Shown: positions 20,181 to 32,632, counted from the first letter of the stretch. The stretch is 64,000 bases of DNA from Mesorhabditis belari (GCA_958450365.1 CAUEEP010000755.1:827501-891500), one strand, 5' to 3'. Program-made: numbers and translations. Notes: generated by a model not told the origin, from the sequence alone.

Positions 20181-20773
20181 TATTACTCTTTCCTCAACTC
20201 TATTACCCTTTCCTCAACTCTATTACCCTTTCCTCAACTCTATTACCCTTTCCTTAACTCTACTACCCTTTCCTCAACTCTATTACTCTTTCCTTAACTC
20301 TACTACCCTTTCCTCAACTCTATTACTCTTTCCTTAACTCTACTACCCTTTCCTCAACTCTATTACTCTTTCCTTAACTCTACTACCCTTTCCTTAACTC
20401 TATTACTCTTTCCTTAACTCTACTACCCTTTCCTCAACTCTATTACCCTTTCCTCAACTCTATTACCCTTTCCTTAACTCTACTACCCTTTCCTCAACTC
20501 TATTACTCTTTCCTTAACTCTACTACCCTTTCCTTAACTCTATTACTCTTTCCTTAACTCTACTACCCTTTCCTCAACTCTATTACTCTTTCCATAACTC
20601 TATTACCCTTTCCTCAACTCTATTACTCTTTCCTTAACTCTACTACCCTTTCCTCAACTCTATTACTCTTTCCATAACTCTATTACCCTTTCCTCAACTC
20701 TATTACTCTTTCCTTAACTCTACTACCCTTTCCTCAACTCTATTACCCTTTCCTCAACTCTATTACTCTTTCG
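20181..20773. repeat. 20-bp satellite, about 29.6 units
   Basis: Units of TATTACCCTTTCCTCAACTC and variants (TACTAC, CTTAAC, CATAAC, ACTCTT) in strict 20-bp register, between genes C and D. Variant units recur in small alternating blocks, a sign of local duplication of several units at a time. Not coding. Confidence 0.95.
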
Positions 20774-21029
20774 CTAAAACTTAAAAATTTTAAAATGCTA
20801 TTTAAAATTAAAGAAAACATTTAAAACGGGAAAAGTTAAGAAGCACTATTAAAAAATGATATTATTTACGAATTTACCAGGCCTATTGTCTACATTTGCA
20901 CTAGAGCCATTCCAAAAAAAAATTTCACGCCCTAAAAAACCGAAATCCTTAAATAAAACTATCCATTACTATATTTTAAGAAAAGTTAGCAAATTTTTTA
21001 TACCTTTATAGCTTTGCTGAAAGCTTAAA

Positions 21030-21215
21030 AAGCTTTGCTAGCTAGCTAGCTAGCTTTGCATTGCTTTGCTAGCTAGCTAGCTAGCTTTGCACTGCTTTGC
21101 TAGCTAGCTTTGCTTTGCTAGCTAGCTTTGCTTTGCTAGCTAGCTTTGCTTTGCTAGCTAGCTTTGCTTTGCTAGCTAGCTTTGCTTTGCTAGCTAGCTT
21201 TGCTTTGCTTTGCTT
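21030..21215. repeat. CTAGCTAGCTTTGCTTTG satellite
   Basis: Tandem units built from self-complementary TAGCTAGCTAGC and TTTGCTTTG. The TAGC runs are palindromic, so the array can form cruciform-like structures. Confidence 0.85.
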
Positions 21216-21307
21216 CTGTCAACAAGGAGCACACTCTAATTGAGACTGTTGTAAAATTCATTCTACGTGATGTTTGAGAAACTTTTTATATGTCGTAGCC
21301 GATTATT

Positions 21308-21577
21308 GAATGAGTCGGTCTAGTCTAGGTCCAGGTCTAGGTCTACATCTAGGTCCAGGTCTAGGCCTAGATCTAGGTCTAGGTCTAGGTCTAGCTCCAG
21401 GTCTAGGTCTAGATCTAGGTGCAGGTCTAGGTCTAGGTCCAGGTCTAGGTCTAGGTCTAGGTCCAGGTCTAGGTCTAGGTCCAGGTCTAGGTCTAGGTCT
21501 AGGTCCAGGTCTAGGTCCAGGTCTAGGTCTAGGTCTAGGTCCAGGTCTAGGTCCAGGTCTAGGTCTAGGTCTAGGTT
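21308..21577. repeat. Hexamer array GGTCTA/GGTCCA
   Basis: About 44 units of six bases, mostly AGGTCT and AGGTCC in recurring blocks. It is open in all frames on both strands, giving Gly-Leu or Asp-Leu strings that are not real proteins. The unit resembles but does not equal the nematode telomere repeat TTAGGC. Confidence 0.9.
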
Positions 21578-21613
21578 GAATGATACCAAATCAAGTATTT
21601 GGTATCATTCAAC
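21575..21613. repeat. Short perfect hairpin
   Basis: GTTGAATGATACCAAAT and its complement ATTTGGTATCATTCAAC are separated by about five bases, immediately after the hexamer array. A terminator or MITE relic are both possible. Bases 21615-22110 contain only short repeats (TCCTGCTCC) and a CTAATAAATC block like the 3' end before gene C. Confidence 0.75.
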
Positions 21614-22114
21614 GCAGAATCATTAATAATTATGTTAAATTTTTTAAATTAGAAAGATTGGATAAAAAGAAAAAAAATTAGAGCAAAAAAACTATTTGTT
21701 CAAGAGAAAACTTTGAAGCCCCATAATTTTTTCCTGCTCCTGCTCCTGCTCAGCACATGGGGTTCTCTGCTTCTTAGAGTTGCTTCTTAGAGTTGCGAAG
21801 TGTTTTGTGTGCGATATTTGTACATGACTTTCATTGACTGACTTGTACTTTCATTGACTAATAAATCTTCCAATCACCTACATCTTGTGGATATGAGAGA
21901 ATTGAGCAACGTGGCTCTTCATTTCTGACCGTCACTCTTCATTTCTTCAATTTTCATTTCAATGTTTGACGTGTGTAAAGTTTTGTGATAAAAATACGAA
22001 AAGCAGTTCTATGTGGGCGAAAAAATCAACGGATTACTCTTTTTTGAAACCTTGACGGAATTTGACCTTGACGGAAACGAGAAAACGCTTGAATTGACTA
22101 ATATTTCGAAGGTT

Positions 22115-25100
22115 ATGCAACTCCCTTGGATCTTTTTCTTCAATTTTCTCTCAATCGTCTTTACTGTTGAGAATCCGATCCTCAAATTGAGCCCAAGTGC
22201 TCCTTCATTTGCCATACATGGAAAACGACTCGACAATCTAAAAGTTCGTCACAAATTTGAGCTTTTTTTGTAAAAATTCATTCAGAGCATCACTCTTCTC
22301 GTTGAAGGAAACGAAAAATCCGATATTCTCATTGACTACACAGAGTACTGCCAACATTTGGTTTGTTTTTAGTTATTTCTTAAAGTTTATCAGAGAATAA
22401 TCCTGTAATCGTTCCGTTCAAATCCCAAAAAATTATTCTTTTGCCAAGCGCAAACAACTGTTCGGAACTTCTTCCGATAAAGTTTATTTCTCTTTAAAAT
22501 CTATCGATCAATGTTCCCTCTGAATCATCCTTTTCCTCCAAAATCTTTCCACGATTTCCCCAGCCATAAGCTAGCGAAAACATAGACCTAAGCGAAAACA
22601 TAGACCTAATAAAATATTAGAAGTCCCACCAAACACTACACCCTGCAGCTATGGACTAGCAATGCACTGTAAATGTAATGAAAAGAAGCCCAGCCATAAG
22701 CTAGCGAAAACATAGACCTAAGCCAAAACACATTTCTAAACATTTCCCCCTCAACTTGTCTGTGCCCTTCTGGGCTTCTGGCCTTCTGTGCTTTAATAAA
22801 TAATCTGCCTGAACCAAGGAATAGAGACACATTTTATCCCAAACAACAACAAATAGTTGAACAAGTTTTCTTCAGCAAATTGAGCACTGCCAGGATCCGA
22901 TTCCAGTGGCCGTCAATGGGGAGAGATTGGAGAGATGTGGTGGTGTCGAGGAAATGTTGGTTGAACTTTTAAAAGTAACCATTCTGTCAAATAAAGTCCC
23001 TTCTCCGACAAAAATGACAAACTCGGAGGGTATTTCTACCATTCATCGACACAATTGATTGGCCAAACAGAGCTATTAATCAGTCCATTGGATGACATCA
23101 AAAAAGACGACTTTGCCATCTCATTTCGAGTCCGTCAATGGGTCAACGGTTGGATTTTATAACTTTGAAAGCAAAGCAAAAACAAAAGCAACCATTAAAG
23201 TGTCAAAGAAGATTCTCCTCATTCCCGGATTATTCAATTTTGGCCAATGGGACGGCGATGGATATTTGAAAGTTTTGGTGGAAAAGGGAGTTATTGCCAC
23301 CGTTGTTCCAAGTCCCGACACCTATAACTACAAGTTTGGTTTCTTTTTTTACACAAAACTCTCAGTACTTGACAGCTCGTGGGATATGGGGCCAGTGACA
23401 GTCGAATTGACGGCCAATACTGTCAGCTCAGTCAGCAAATGTCCGTTCTTTTGGGTGAGACTTTCCAGGAAGTTGGATTTTTTTCTTATTTTAGCAAAAT
23501 GTCACTTGTCCAATTGGTGTCACATATTCTGTCTATGCAGGATCCGATCCTGGAAATGAAATGGATTCAGTCAATATGTTGTTGGAAGCTGAGTTCGTTT
23601 AGTATTTCTTCTAATAGTAGTCTGGGATAACATTTTTTTTAATCACTTGGATTGGGTAGGCTACCATTAGAAGAAATAGAGTAACTTTATTAACGATCAC
23701 CTGCACTGAGCATCCACTACTTTGTTAAAAAAGCTGGGCTGGTACCACATTAAAAATTAGCAGACAGACGGACAGACACGGACAGGCAGACGGACAGACA
23801 TGGACAAACAGACGGACAGACGGACAGACACGGACAGGCAGATGGACAGACGGACAGACATGGGCAGACAGACGGACAGACAAGGACAGACAGACCGCCC
23901 GCAATTATAGATTAACGATGCCAAACATCGATCATTTAATTGCTCTTGGTGAACAGTTCGAAAAGCAGAGAACAGCTGAAGGAAAATGAACTAAGAGAAG
24001 GTTGAACTTCAGAGAAGGTCTGCCGGTTACGATCCGGACAACAGCTTCAACAATGTTCACCGCTGAAACTTGCTCTTTTTGTCTACTTTTTGACACATGG
24101 TCACCGCGTGAGTTTTCGAGGAAAAGCAAATTGAAACAATTTTGAGAACAAGATTATTACGTATCAAGTACTTTAGCTGAATACTTGGATGACTTTTCCC
24201 TTTGGACTCCCTATTTTTACCCGTGGATTCATGATCGTTTTGAGCAGATTGAGATGGAAAAGAATAAACCGGAGCAATGTCTTCGCGGCCATCTTGGGCA
24301 TACGGTTGAATGGCCGTTTTTTAATTGATATTGTTTAACTTTAGAATAAAGAAGCCCGCAACATCACTTTGGATGTTAAAAGGGTTGAACACAGTGTCAT
24401 TGAAGTCTTTGTTTTTGATTCGACGGGAAGCGAATGCACGAGTTTTGGCCAAAGTGATCGGACAAAGTTGGGAAACACAGCTTTATATTTGTTTTCATTT
24501 CTAGTTTCACCGAGCCAACGAAAGAAGGGATTACGCATTACATGTCATGTTTGGAGGTGAGTTTCGTTCGAAGAAATTCTTAGTGACGGAAAAGTTCAGC
24601 TGAAATGAAAATTTGAAGTATTGGAACTGTATTGGAACCGTATTGGAACCGTATTAGATCAAAGAACCGTATTAGATCAAAATAAGAACCGTATCGGAAC
24701 CGTATTGGTTGTATTATTAGGTTGGCAACTTAATAATGACGCGTTTATGTAACAAATCATTTATTTCAAAAAAACATAAAAGAAAAGCTTTCAATTCGAA
24801 AGGTATTTTCCATTAGTATCTATGATTTGTTCCCATTTTCTGCGCAAATCCCGGATCCCATCCTCGAAGAACTTGGGAGTTTTTGAGGCGAAGTAGTCAT
24901 TGACTGCTTTTATGACCTGAGCATGATCATCGAACTTTTCTCCCTCCATAAAGTGCTTCAGCGACCGAAAGAAAAAGTAATCTGAAGCAGCCAGATCAGG
25001 TGAATGAGGCGCGTGGGGCAAAACTTTCCATCCAAGTTCCTCGATTTTCTTATAAGTGATCTTTGCAGTGTGAGGTTTTGCGTTGTCGTGTAAAAATCGT

Positions 25101-26070
25101 AAAAAAAAGGTAGTGACGCGTCATTATTAAGTTGCCAACCTAATAGGAACCGTATTGAAACCGTATTAGATCAAAAAAGGAACCGTATTGGAACTTGGAA
25201 CCGTATTGGAACCGTATTAGATCAAAAAAGGAACCGTATTGGAACCGGAAAAGTTCAGCTGAAATGGTGGCCGTATATGGTAGACGATCAACCGTTTGGA
25301 TACATTTTGCACTTATGGGAAGAGAAAAACAAGACCGAGGTGCTTTCCACAACACTGACAACAGAGAGTTCGAGGACTACGACTTTCGAGGCTGATCTGG
25401 AGAAGACTAGTGGTAGTCTCGATGTAAATTACTACTGTTCACCGACAACTACAACAACGACTACTACAACTACTACAACCGCAATCACTACAATTGCACC
25501 GTCGACATCACAAGATTCGACAATGATTTCGGCATCGATTTCGACAGTGATTTCGACAACAACGGAGACTTTTCCAGATCTTCCAGACACCACTTTTACG
25601 ACCACTCTCACGCCAGGTAGAACAGGCCTAGTTTGGAATTGGAAAGTTTTGTAGTTTAGCCAAGAAGCGATTCCTTTTCTGGATGTTCATTGGATTGATC
25701 GTCTTATTGCTTTTCTCTTTGATTTTTCTTTTCATTCTTGGCATAAAATCCGGGTTTCTTTTACAAACATCAAATTATAATTTTAGTTTTTTTCTCAGAT
25801 TTATTCTCCGACTCATTGCACCTCTCAATTCGAGCACCGCGGAAATGATTCGAAGGGATTTGAATGAGGTTAAAGCTTCTGAGCTTAAAGCTTCATCACT
25901 TTCGGGAAAGATTTAGGCCTATAAGCGAGAACAAGAAGCAAAAGAATTTCAAGAAAAACTGCAGGCACAAGTGAGAAATTTGAGTTGGCTTTTGAAAAAT
26001 TTTCGATATTCAGATGGCAGAAGAAACGACAGAGGAGACATTTCGGCGATTCGATTCTTCTTTGAATTAA
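22115..26070 (+). CDS. Gene D: type I membrane protein with Thr-rich stalk, paralogue of gene C (multi-exon)
   Basis: ATG at 22115 begins a signal peptide (MQLPWIFFFNFLSIVFTV). Exons follow at about 22286, 22876, 23000, 23197, 23370, 23500, 24015, 24175, 24350, 24505 and 25250. They match gene C in order, with ERLERCGGVEEML, FAISFRVRQWVN and a near-identical FSLWTPYFYPWIHDRFEQIE segment. The stalk near 25440-25610 is a run of Thr and Ser, the helix near 25675-25745 reads FIGLIVLLLFSLIFLFIL, and the tail exons end LQAQ and then a stop TAA at 26068-26070. The family is unknown to me. As in gene C the product should be a glycosylated cell-surface protein. A mariner remnant lies in the intron before the 25250 exon. 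It is convergent with kinase copy B. Confidence 0.65.
22380..22700. repeat. Duplicon shared by arms A and B inside an intron of gene D
   Basis: Contains the block GTAATCGTTCCGTTCAAATC and, at 22638-22688, ACCCTGCAGCTATGGACTAG, both also found near 13260-13560 (inverted) and 27310-27660. It shows that flanking DNA of the kinase genes and intron DNA of gene D share ancestry. Confidence 0.75.
23762..23900. repeat. GACGGACAGACA minisatellite
   Basis: Units of CAGACGGACAGACACGGACA with small variations, in an intron of gene D. Confidence 0.85.
24625..25250. repeat. GGAACCGTATTAGATCAAAA minisatellite split by a mariner remnant
   Basis: About 20-bp units of GAACCGTATTGGAACCGTAT and ATTAGATCAAAA lie on both sides of the element at 24717-25143, so the transposon landed inside an existing array in an intron of gene D. 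Confidence 0.8.
24717..25143 (-). mobile_element. Internally deleted mariner, 427 bp
   Basis: Ends TTAGGTTGGCAACTTAATAA and its complement, with TA at 24715-24716 and 25144-25145. The minus strand encodes the transposase C-terminus: the second catalytic Asp in HDNAKPHTA, then PHSPDLAASDY with the third Asp 34 residues on (DD34D), through to the stop after NGKYLSN at 24791. The N-terminal domain and first Asp are gone. The ends are intact, so it could have moved in trans. Confidence 0.9.
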
Positions 26071-26094
26071 AACAATTAGTGATTAATAAAGGAA

Positions 26095-26640
26095 GGTCAA
26101 GTAGGCAAAGTGGCCAAATGACTATATGTACATGTACTATATGCACATGTACTATATGCCATCCGACGTAGAATTTCAAGCTCATTTCGAATAGGGTCTC
26201 AGTTTTCTAAGTGAATTCGCGAGAGAGCTTTCTTATAAAATAAACCACAATTGGATATAATTAAAAATAAAGCAGAGAGAAATAAAATTTGCAATAAATC
26301 AATAAATTTCCCATTTGCCCACCTTGCCTAGAAAATAAAATATTAGAAAAGGTCAAGTAGGCAAAGTGGCCAAATGACATGTACTATATGCCATCCGAAA
26401 GATCCTTTTTATGATAAAAGGGACGGAGCCCACTTTGTATTGTCTCTTCATATTGCTTTTTCGTATCGCTATGAAACACTGAACCAACGATTAATTCTTT
26501 TCTATTCTTTTATATTTTCTTTTATTTATACTTACTATATGCCATCCGACGTAGAATTTCACGCTCATTTCGAATATGGTTTTTGTTTTGTTTTTGCTAT
26601 CAAAAGTACTCTATCAAAAGTTATATGAGTTTAAAGATTT
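26095..26640. repeat. Dispersed GGCAAAGTGGCCAAATGAC / CTATATGCCATCCGA repeats; no gene seen
   Basis: The block GTCAAGTAGGCAAAGTGGCC occurs at about 26095 and 26350, and TACTATATGCCATCCGA three times up to 26545. A related GGCCAAATGACATGAGCTAT lies at 46420. I see no protein-coding exon in 26071-26975. Confidence 0.6.
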
Positions 26641-26712
26641 GCAAGGGATTTTCGAGCTCAGGCTTTTCGAGCTCAAGCTTTTCGAGCTCAAGCTTTTCGA
26701 GCTCAAAGTTTG
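26640..26712. repeat. TTCGAGCTCAAGCTT tetraplication
   Basis: Four 15-bp units with the palindromes GAGCTC and AAGCTT. Confidence 0.8.
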
Positions 26713-26737
26713 AGAAGTTAGTTTTCCAAATGTGTCG

Positions 26738-26812
26738 AGCAAGCGCTGGTGGCTGTGTGATAGTGGTTTAGCATGGAAAGCGAGCAATCTCTGGTTCGAC
26801 TCTCTCTTCAAT
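26738..26812 (+). pseudogene. tRNA-like relic
   Basis: An A-box-like TAGTGGTTTAGCA and a B-box-like GGTTCGACTC are 19 bases apart, too close for a normal anticodon arm, and no acceptor stem is clear. Likely a tRNA-derived repeat, not a working tRNA. Confidence 0.3.
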
Positions 26813-27833
26813 CTTTTCCCTTTTTTTCATTGACCAACTTGGGTGTTCTCTGTTTCAAAATTAACCTTATTCTATCTACGTTTCACAGGAAACTATTGAA
26901 AAGCAATAATTAACTTTTAAACCCAATAAACATTAAAAAAAAAACAAAAATTTAACAACCATGATACTCATCAATGAAATGAGAAAAACATTAGATAGCT
27001 GGCCATTGGCTGGCATTTGGAGATCATCGTTCCCTGCTCGGCTATTTATGGTGGACCAGATCACAGCACAAAGAACATCAAAGTTAGTCAAAGAAAGAAA
27101 AAAACCAAAAAAGAAAGGATGAAGGGGAAATGGAGTCTGAGATTGTTCGCTTTCCATTCTAATTCATTATTTTTTGGCCATCGGCGCTTGCCATTTGGCC
27201 ACCTTGCCGAATTGGCCTTGCCTAGAAAATAAAATATTAGAAAAAAAGAGTCCCACTGTTCGGAAATTCTTCCGATAAAGTGTGCCAACATTTGGTTTGT
27301 TTTTAGTTATTTGTTAAAGTTTATCAGGGAATAATCCTGTAATCGTTCCGTTCAAATCCCAAAAAATTATTCTTTTGCCAAGTGCAAACAACTGTTCGCA
27401 ACTTCTTCCGATAAAGTTTATTTCTCTTTTAAAATCTATCGATCAATGTTCCCTCCGAACCCTCTTTTTTCCTCTAAAAGCTTTCCGCGATTTCAAAACA
27501 TTTAGCACTCAACTTTTCGATATATAAACCCTCCGGTGCTTTAATAAATATTCTACCTTGAACCAAGGGATATGGACACAACCTAACCCCAACACCCACC
27601 AAACACTACACCCTGCAGCTATGGACTAGCAATGCACTGTAAATGTAATGAAAAGAAGATTTTTTGGATCGTTTGTTTGTAGTATTGGGACTAATTCTAA
27701 GTTTATAGAGAGTTTATACGAAAAGCAAAGCAAAGCAAGACCGCAAAGCAAGCGAAAAGCAAAGCAAGACCCTCACAAACATCCAAACAATGAAAAAACT
27801 AAAAAACAAAAGTCACAAAAGTCACAACACGTT

Positions 27834-30800
27834 TCAAAATTGATCAACTGTTGATTTTGTCGATGATCGTTTATGTTTTGCGTAGTGATTCTTCAAGAAC
27901 TCCGTGTAATATCCCTTGTTTTTCTGCTCTTCTTCGAGGGTTTTGTACAAGTTTGAAGAGATTTCCTCGAAATTTGGCCGATCATTCGACTCGAATGACC
28001 AACAAGATGATGCCAGTTGTTTTCTGGAAATGATTTGATGGGTTGAGTTCTTGTAGGCAACCTACAAGAGGTTCTTCCCCTACTTCCCATCTCCACTCAC
28101 ATCACTTCGTCAGTTTCCTCAGGGAATCCCAGACGATTCCCGTCTTTTAGACAATCCAACATTTCCTTGTTTGACACCGAAACAAACGGGGAACTCCCGA
28201 AAGTGTACAATTCGAAGAGGAAAACACCGAATGACCAGCTGCAAAGGGATACTTGTAATAGCGAACTAGAGTCAGCTTTAGACAATCAAACATTTCCGTG
28301 TTTGAACTAGAGTTCGACTCCGAACTAGAGTCGACTTCTCATCCTCTTAAACTCAGTACTGTAGTCTTCTTTGTAGGTCTCCTTATACCCCCACTTACAC
28401 ATCGGATTTCTCAGAGAATTCGAAAGAGTTAATCGATTCGGGAGCCATCCATTTAATCGGTAACAGTCCACCCTTCGATGTGTACAACAATTGCTCACTT
28501 TTACGACATAGACCAAAATCTGAAAAGAGAATTCGACCCTTAATACTTCCCTTTTCATTATTGTACCCGCAAGTTTAGCCACATTCTCCGCTGTCAACAG
28601 AACATTTCTCGCCGCAACATCCCGATGAATTATCCGCTTCGAGGCGAGGAAGAGCTAGAAAAGCATTGTTGTTGAATAGCCAAAACACCCACCAGGGCAT
28701 CACTGATTTGCCACGCAATTGGCGTCAGATCGACATCACGAAGACGATTCTGAAGCGGCTTTTTTGTCTAAATCTTCTTTCCCAAAACATACCTCAAAAA
28801 ATTGTTCTTTGGATTTTTGGAGAAGCGTCAAGAGATCTCCCTTCTCACACAGTTCCGTGATCAATACCGGATTTTCGGGATTCCTCGAACAGCCCAAAAA
28901 GATCAATAAATGGGGCTGATCCTTTGAATTAAATGGGTGAATGAAAAGATGGAATCACTCACTGTCAATGACATCATAAAATCAATCTCTTTCAGCATCT
29001 CCTCCCTGAAAGACAAGATCAGCGATAACTTCCGAACTCATTACTTGGCTTCATTATTCGCTTTCTCATGACACATCTTGATGGCCACTAGAAGGCGTCC
29101 GTTTCTCGTGGGAAGTGTTGACTAAACGAAATAATAAATTACTACTCACAATGAATCTGTTTTTCCTCTTCACCTTAAATCGGAGCCGACTAATGGCCGA
29201 ACCAGGCAACTCCTTCAGTGTCCCTTTATGCACCACAGCAAAAGCTCCCGAGCCGAGTTTCTTCTCGGAGATCTCAATCGAGAAGATATCCACCTCCCAG
29301 CCGTCACTAAAGTATACAAATTTCTTTTCATAATCTAAATGCTTACTTTTTCATATGAATCTTGTAGTTGTTTCTGAATTGGTTTTGTAAATGTCGCCTG
29401 TCTCGAGTGTCGATTCTATAAAAGCATTTCAACATTGGCATTTGAACAAAACAAACAAATATCTGATCGACCAACATCTCGGACAACAGAAATACACCGA
29501 AATGAAAGTGATGAGAAGAGAAATGGCCACGAGTCCCAAGGCGCCAGCGAGAATATAGTACCTGAAAATTCGTCGATGCAAAAAGTCCAAATACCAAATT
29601 ACCGAATGTTTCTCTCTTCTGGGAGGGGCAGCAGGGTTGGACACCCGTCCACGGCACAACACACATTTTTGCTGTCTTTGGAAAATGATACACTTTGAAC
29701 TAAAACAAAAATTGCGAATGCTCTTTGGATCGAAAATATCTTCAATACTCTTTCGAAAACTTTCGTCCCGGAGTGTTAAGGAAGTTGATGTTGAAGTGTT
29801 TTTCCTTTTTGATATCTACACGCAATTTTTATCTCTTTTTGTAAAGATTCTCTCACCATTTTTCCACTGATCGTTCTCGTTTTTGATAGTTGGTTGACAT
29901 ACACTCGCGCCGCTGCCCCTGCATTTGTGATGAAGGGATTTCCACATTGAATTGAGAGCTGAAATCGGGATTTATACTAAACAAAGGATCAGCTAACTCA
30001 TTCGCGACCGAGATTCTGTGAGGAACCTCTGTCGCAAATCTGTCAATGAAATAAAAAGTAAGCATCCTTCATCAAACTTAAGTAAATCGAACGCCTGAGA
30101 ACTTCTAAGGTAAGATGAAAGAACAACGATGAAGAAGCTCTGTCGCAAATATGTTAGGAAATAAAAAGAATGCACCTGTATGCCGATGACTTTCGAATAA
30201 GAAAAATTCATGGACTTTGTGCCTGCTTTGATCGTTATTCTGAAATGGAAGTCTTCTAGATTCTAACTATAGTTATAGCAAGCTTTAAAATTCACTTTGA
30301 ACTTTGTCCTTACTGGATAGAAAACCTTTTAAAAAAACGAAATCAACTCCTACAAAGTGACTCACGGATTCTCCGATTTCGGTTGCAAATTTTCATCCAA
30401 GAAACTCAACTGAAGATCGACAACGAGAACTTCGATGATCTCAATGGTTACATTCATGTATTGATCTAGATTGTGCAATGTTTAAATAAAATAAAATTTC
30501 TTACGACAAAAAATGTTTCTGACGAGAGAATAGTTAGTCGGAAACTCCTCAAAAGTGTAGTCAAGATATCCAAAAGTCACGAAAATGACCTCTCCATCGC
30601 AAACCTCTTGCGTCTCTTTAAAAATAGAAAGTTATAAGAAAAATTTTTATAAGAATTCACTTAGAAAGTTGATTTTTTACGTCCAATTTACATTTGCTTA
30701 ACAAAATTTGTTTTTTTTGACTATTTTTAAGGGTCTTGTTTTCCATTAGCCTTTTATAAGTTGCAGCCTTTTATAAGTTGCAATTAGCTACAATTCATTT

Positions 30801-32632
30801 CATCGAAAATCAACTGTATAAAGTGAAGATGAATGCAAACTGGCGTTTGATTTACCATTGAAATGTGGGTAGTCATCTAAGTTCGGATCTAAATTGAGAA
30901 GAAGATTTGGCGAGCAGCCCGGGGGGATTCGGAGACTGTAGTGATTGTTGTCGAGAAATTGTGTCACAAATTGATCGCTTTCTCTGAAAGATTGCTTTGT
31001 TGTTGATTGCGTTTCAATTTGCTTGCTTGTTTGCTTTGTTGTGCTTTGTTGCTTTGTTGCTTTGTTGCTTTGTTGCTTTGTTGCTTTGTTGCTTTGTTGC
31101 TTTGTTGCTTTGTTGCTTTGTTGCTTTGTTGTTGTTTGCTTTGTTGCTTCAATTTTCGGTGTCTCTTCCTGTACCACTTTCGCTTTGCTGTCCTTTAACT
31201 TAAAGAAGTTGAAATCGAAAATGGAGAACAAAACTTAAGTGTTCATGAAAGCTAGTTGCACTAATGTCGAGCTCAAACTGACCCTAATGAAAAATAATTT
31301 TATGCCAATCTTTTTAGAATTTACCGCATCGTGAGCAGCTCAAATTTGGGATCACTTTTGCACGCTCCAGGCGGACCCGCAATTCTCAACTCGTACTCAC
31401 AGTCTTTGTTGATCGGATTCTGATTTTTATTCTCGATTCACCTGTTCTCCTTTTTTTTACTCACCGAAATTAAGCCCGCCAAAGTATTTGGAAAATCAAT
31501 CAATGCCAACACGAGCCACATCTCATTCTTCGATTCCTCAATTCGAATAGTGATCGAGTGGCGAAACATAGTGGGATACCGAAATAGTCGATAAATTGTG
31601 CTTTCTAAAATTCAAGGTACTGAATTAATTGCTGTGAATCCACTCGTTTACGCGGAGCATTATAGCAGAAAATGGATTCGGATAAATCAAGTTTTGAAGT
31701 GAACCTTTCGAGCGAAATGTTAGCTTGGTGAGATTCTGTGGAAAACGCCACGCACAGTTAACCAGCTTGAGATCATCGAATTTTTCCCTAAACTTGTTAG
31801 TTTGGACCATAAAGACGTTTAAGATGCACTACCCTATTTGACAATCATTGAAACCGATGCTCTCTAACTCATCGATAGTGAAAGGGAGTTCCATGGTGGA
31901 TGGATGATCACATGGGAAATAGTTCTGATCCTGAAAAAGAAGATAATGACTGACTACTGGACTGACGAATATGACTTTGTCACAACTCCAAGGGGTTTTC
32001 TTGCAACAAAGGCTTTTTAACTCATGGTTTGCTTGATCAGTAAGCTCTGCGACTTTTCTATCAAATGTTTTTTTTAATATAATCTAACGAATATCAACCA
32101 GGAATAGACGTTAATCCAAAATAATTGGGGCTATTCACTTCTTTAAGCGAATATGGCACCGAAGCAGTGACTCATCGGTCATCTTTGAAAAACAAAAGTA
32201 AGTTCTCTACCAAATGCTTTTTTAATATAATCTAACGAATATCAACTAGGATGAGGCGTTAATCCAAAATCATTTGTGTTTTAAAACTATTCACTTCTGT
32301 AGTCGTACAATAGGCAGCAAAATCGAGGCCAAAAGAGCACTCATCGCAGACATCAATTTCGAAACAGAAGGCTAAAAGTTATATTATTATGAAAGAAGAA
32401 GCTTTGTAAGTTAGCCAAAGCCAAAGCCAAGTTGTAAGTTCTTTTAGGATCACGTCTCACCTTTTACACTCGCAAAAAAGTAATCACTAGATAATTGTTG
32501 AATGGGAGCGATTCTGGTCAATGTATACCCAAAGCAGCCATTTTGCATTTTCCATCTATTTTCAGCCCGCACCACAGAGCATAGGAGAAGCAGGAAAAGG
32601 ATTGGAGTGAAGAAAGAAGTTCGCTTCTTCAT
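27834..32632 (-). CDS. Receptor tyrosine kinase, KIN-16-like, copy B (multi-exon)
   Basis: Mirror copy of the gene at 6447-13077. The start at 32632 opens a signal peptide ([18 protein letters not shown]) with the same VRA cleavage-like end. Ectodomain exons include [14 protein letters not shown] and [14 protein letters not shown] segments. The helix [15 protein letters not shown] is near 29570, and the kinase domain has LGSGAFAVV near 29255, HRDVAARN near 28630, DFG near 28520 and a stop at 27834-27836. Unlike copy A, the exon around 30870-31200 is open throughout and contains an 8-bp repeat translated as TKQQSNKA units, a basic-polar linker before LRIPPGCSP. This copy looks the more likely to be intact. 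It is convergent with gene D. Confidence 0.82.
31030..31140 (-). repeat. 8-bp microsatellite in the ectodomain coding sequence of copy B
   Basis: About eleven units of CAAAGCAA (minus strand). Because 8 is not a multiple of 3, the protein repeats every 24 bases as an eight-residue unit, and gain or loss of one or two units shifts the frame. Copy A has no array here. Confidence 0.9.

Noticed and set aside
21308..21577. Long open frames encoding Gly-Leu or Asp-Leu strings
   Set aside because: They are the forced translation of a hexamer satellite, open in all frames on both strands.
26738..26812. A working tRNA gene
   Set aside because: The two promoter-like boxes are too close and no acceptor stem pairs; the candidates at 41585 and 53394 fail for similar reasons.
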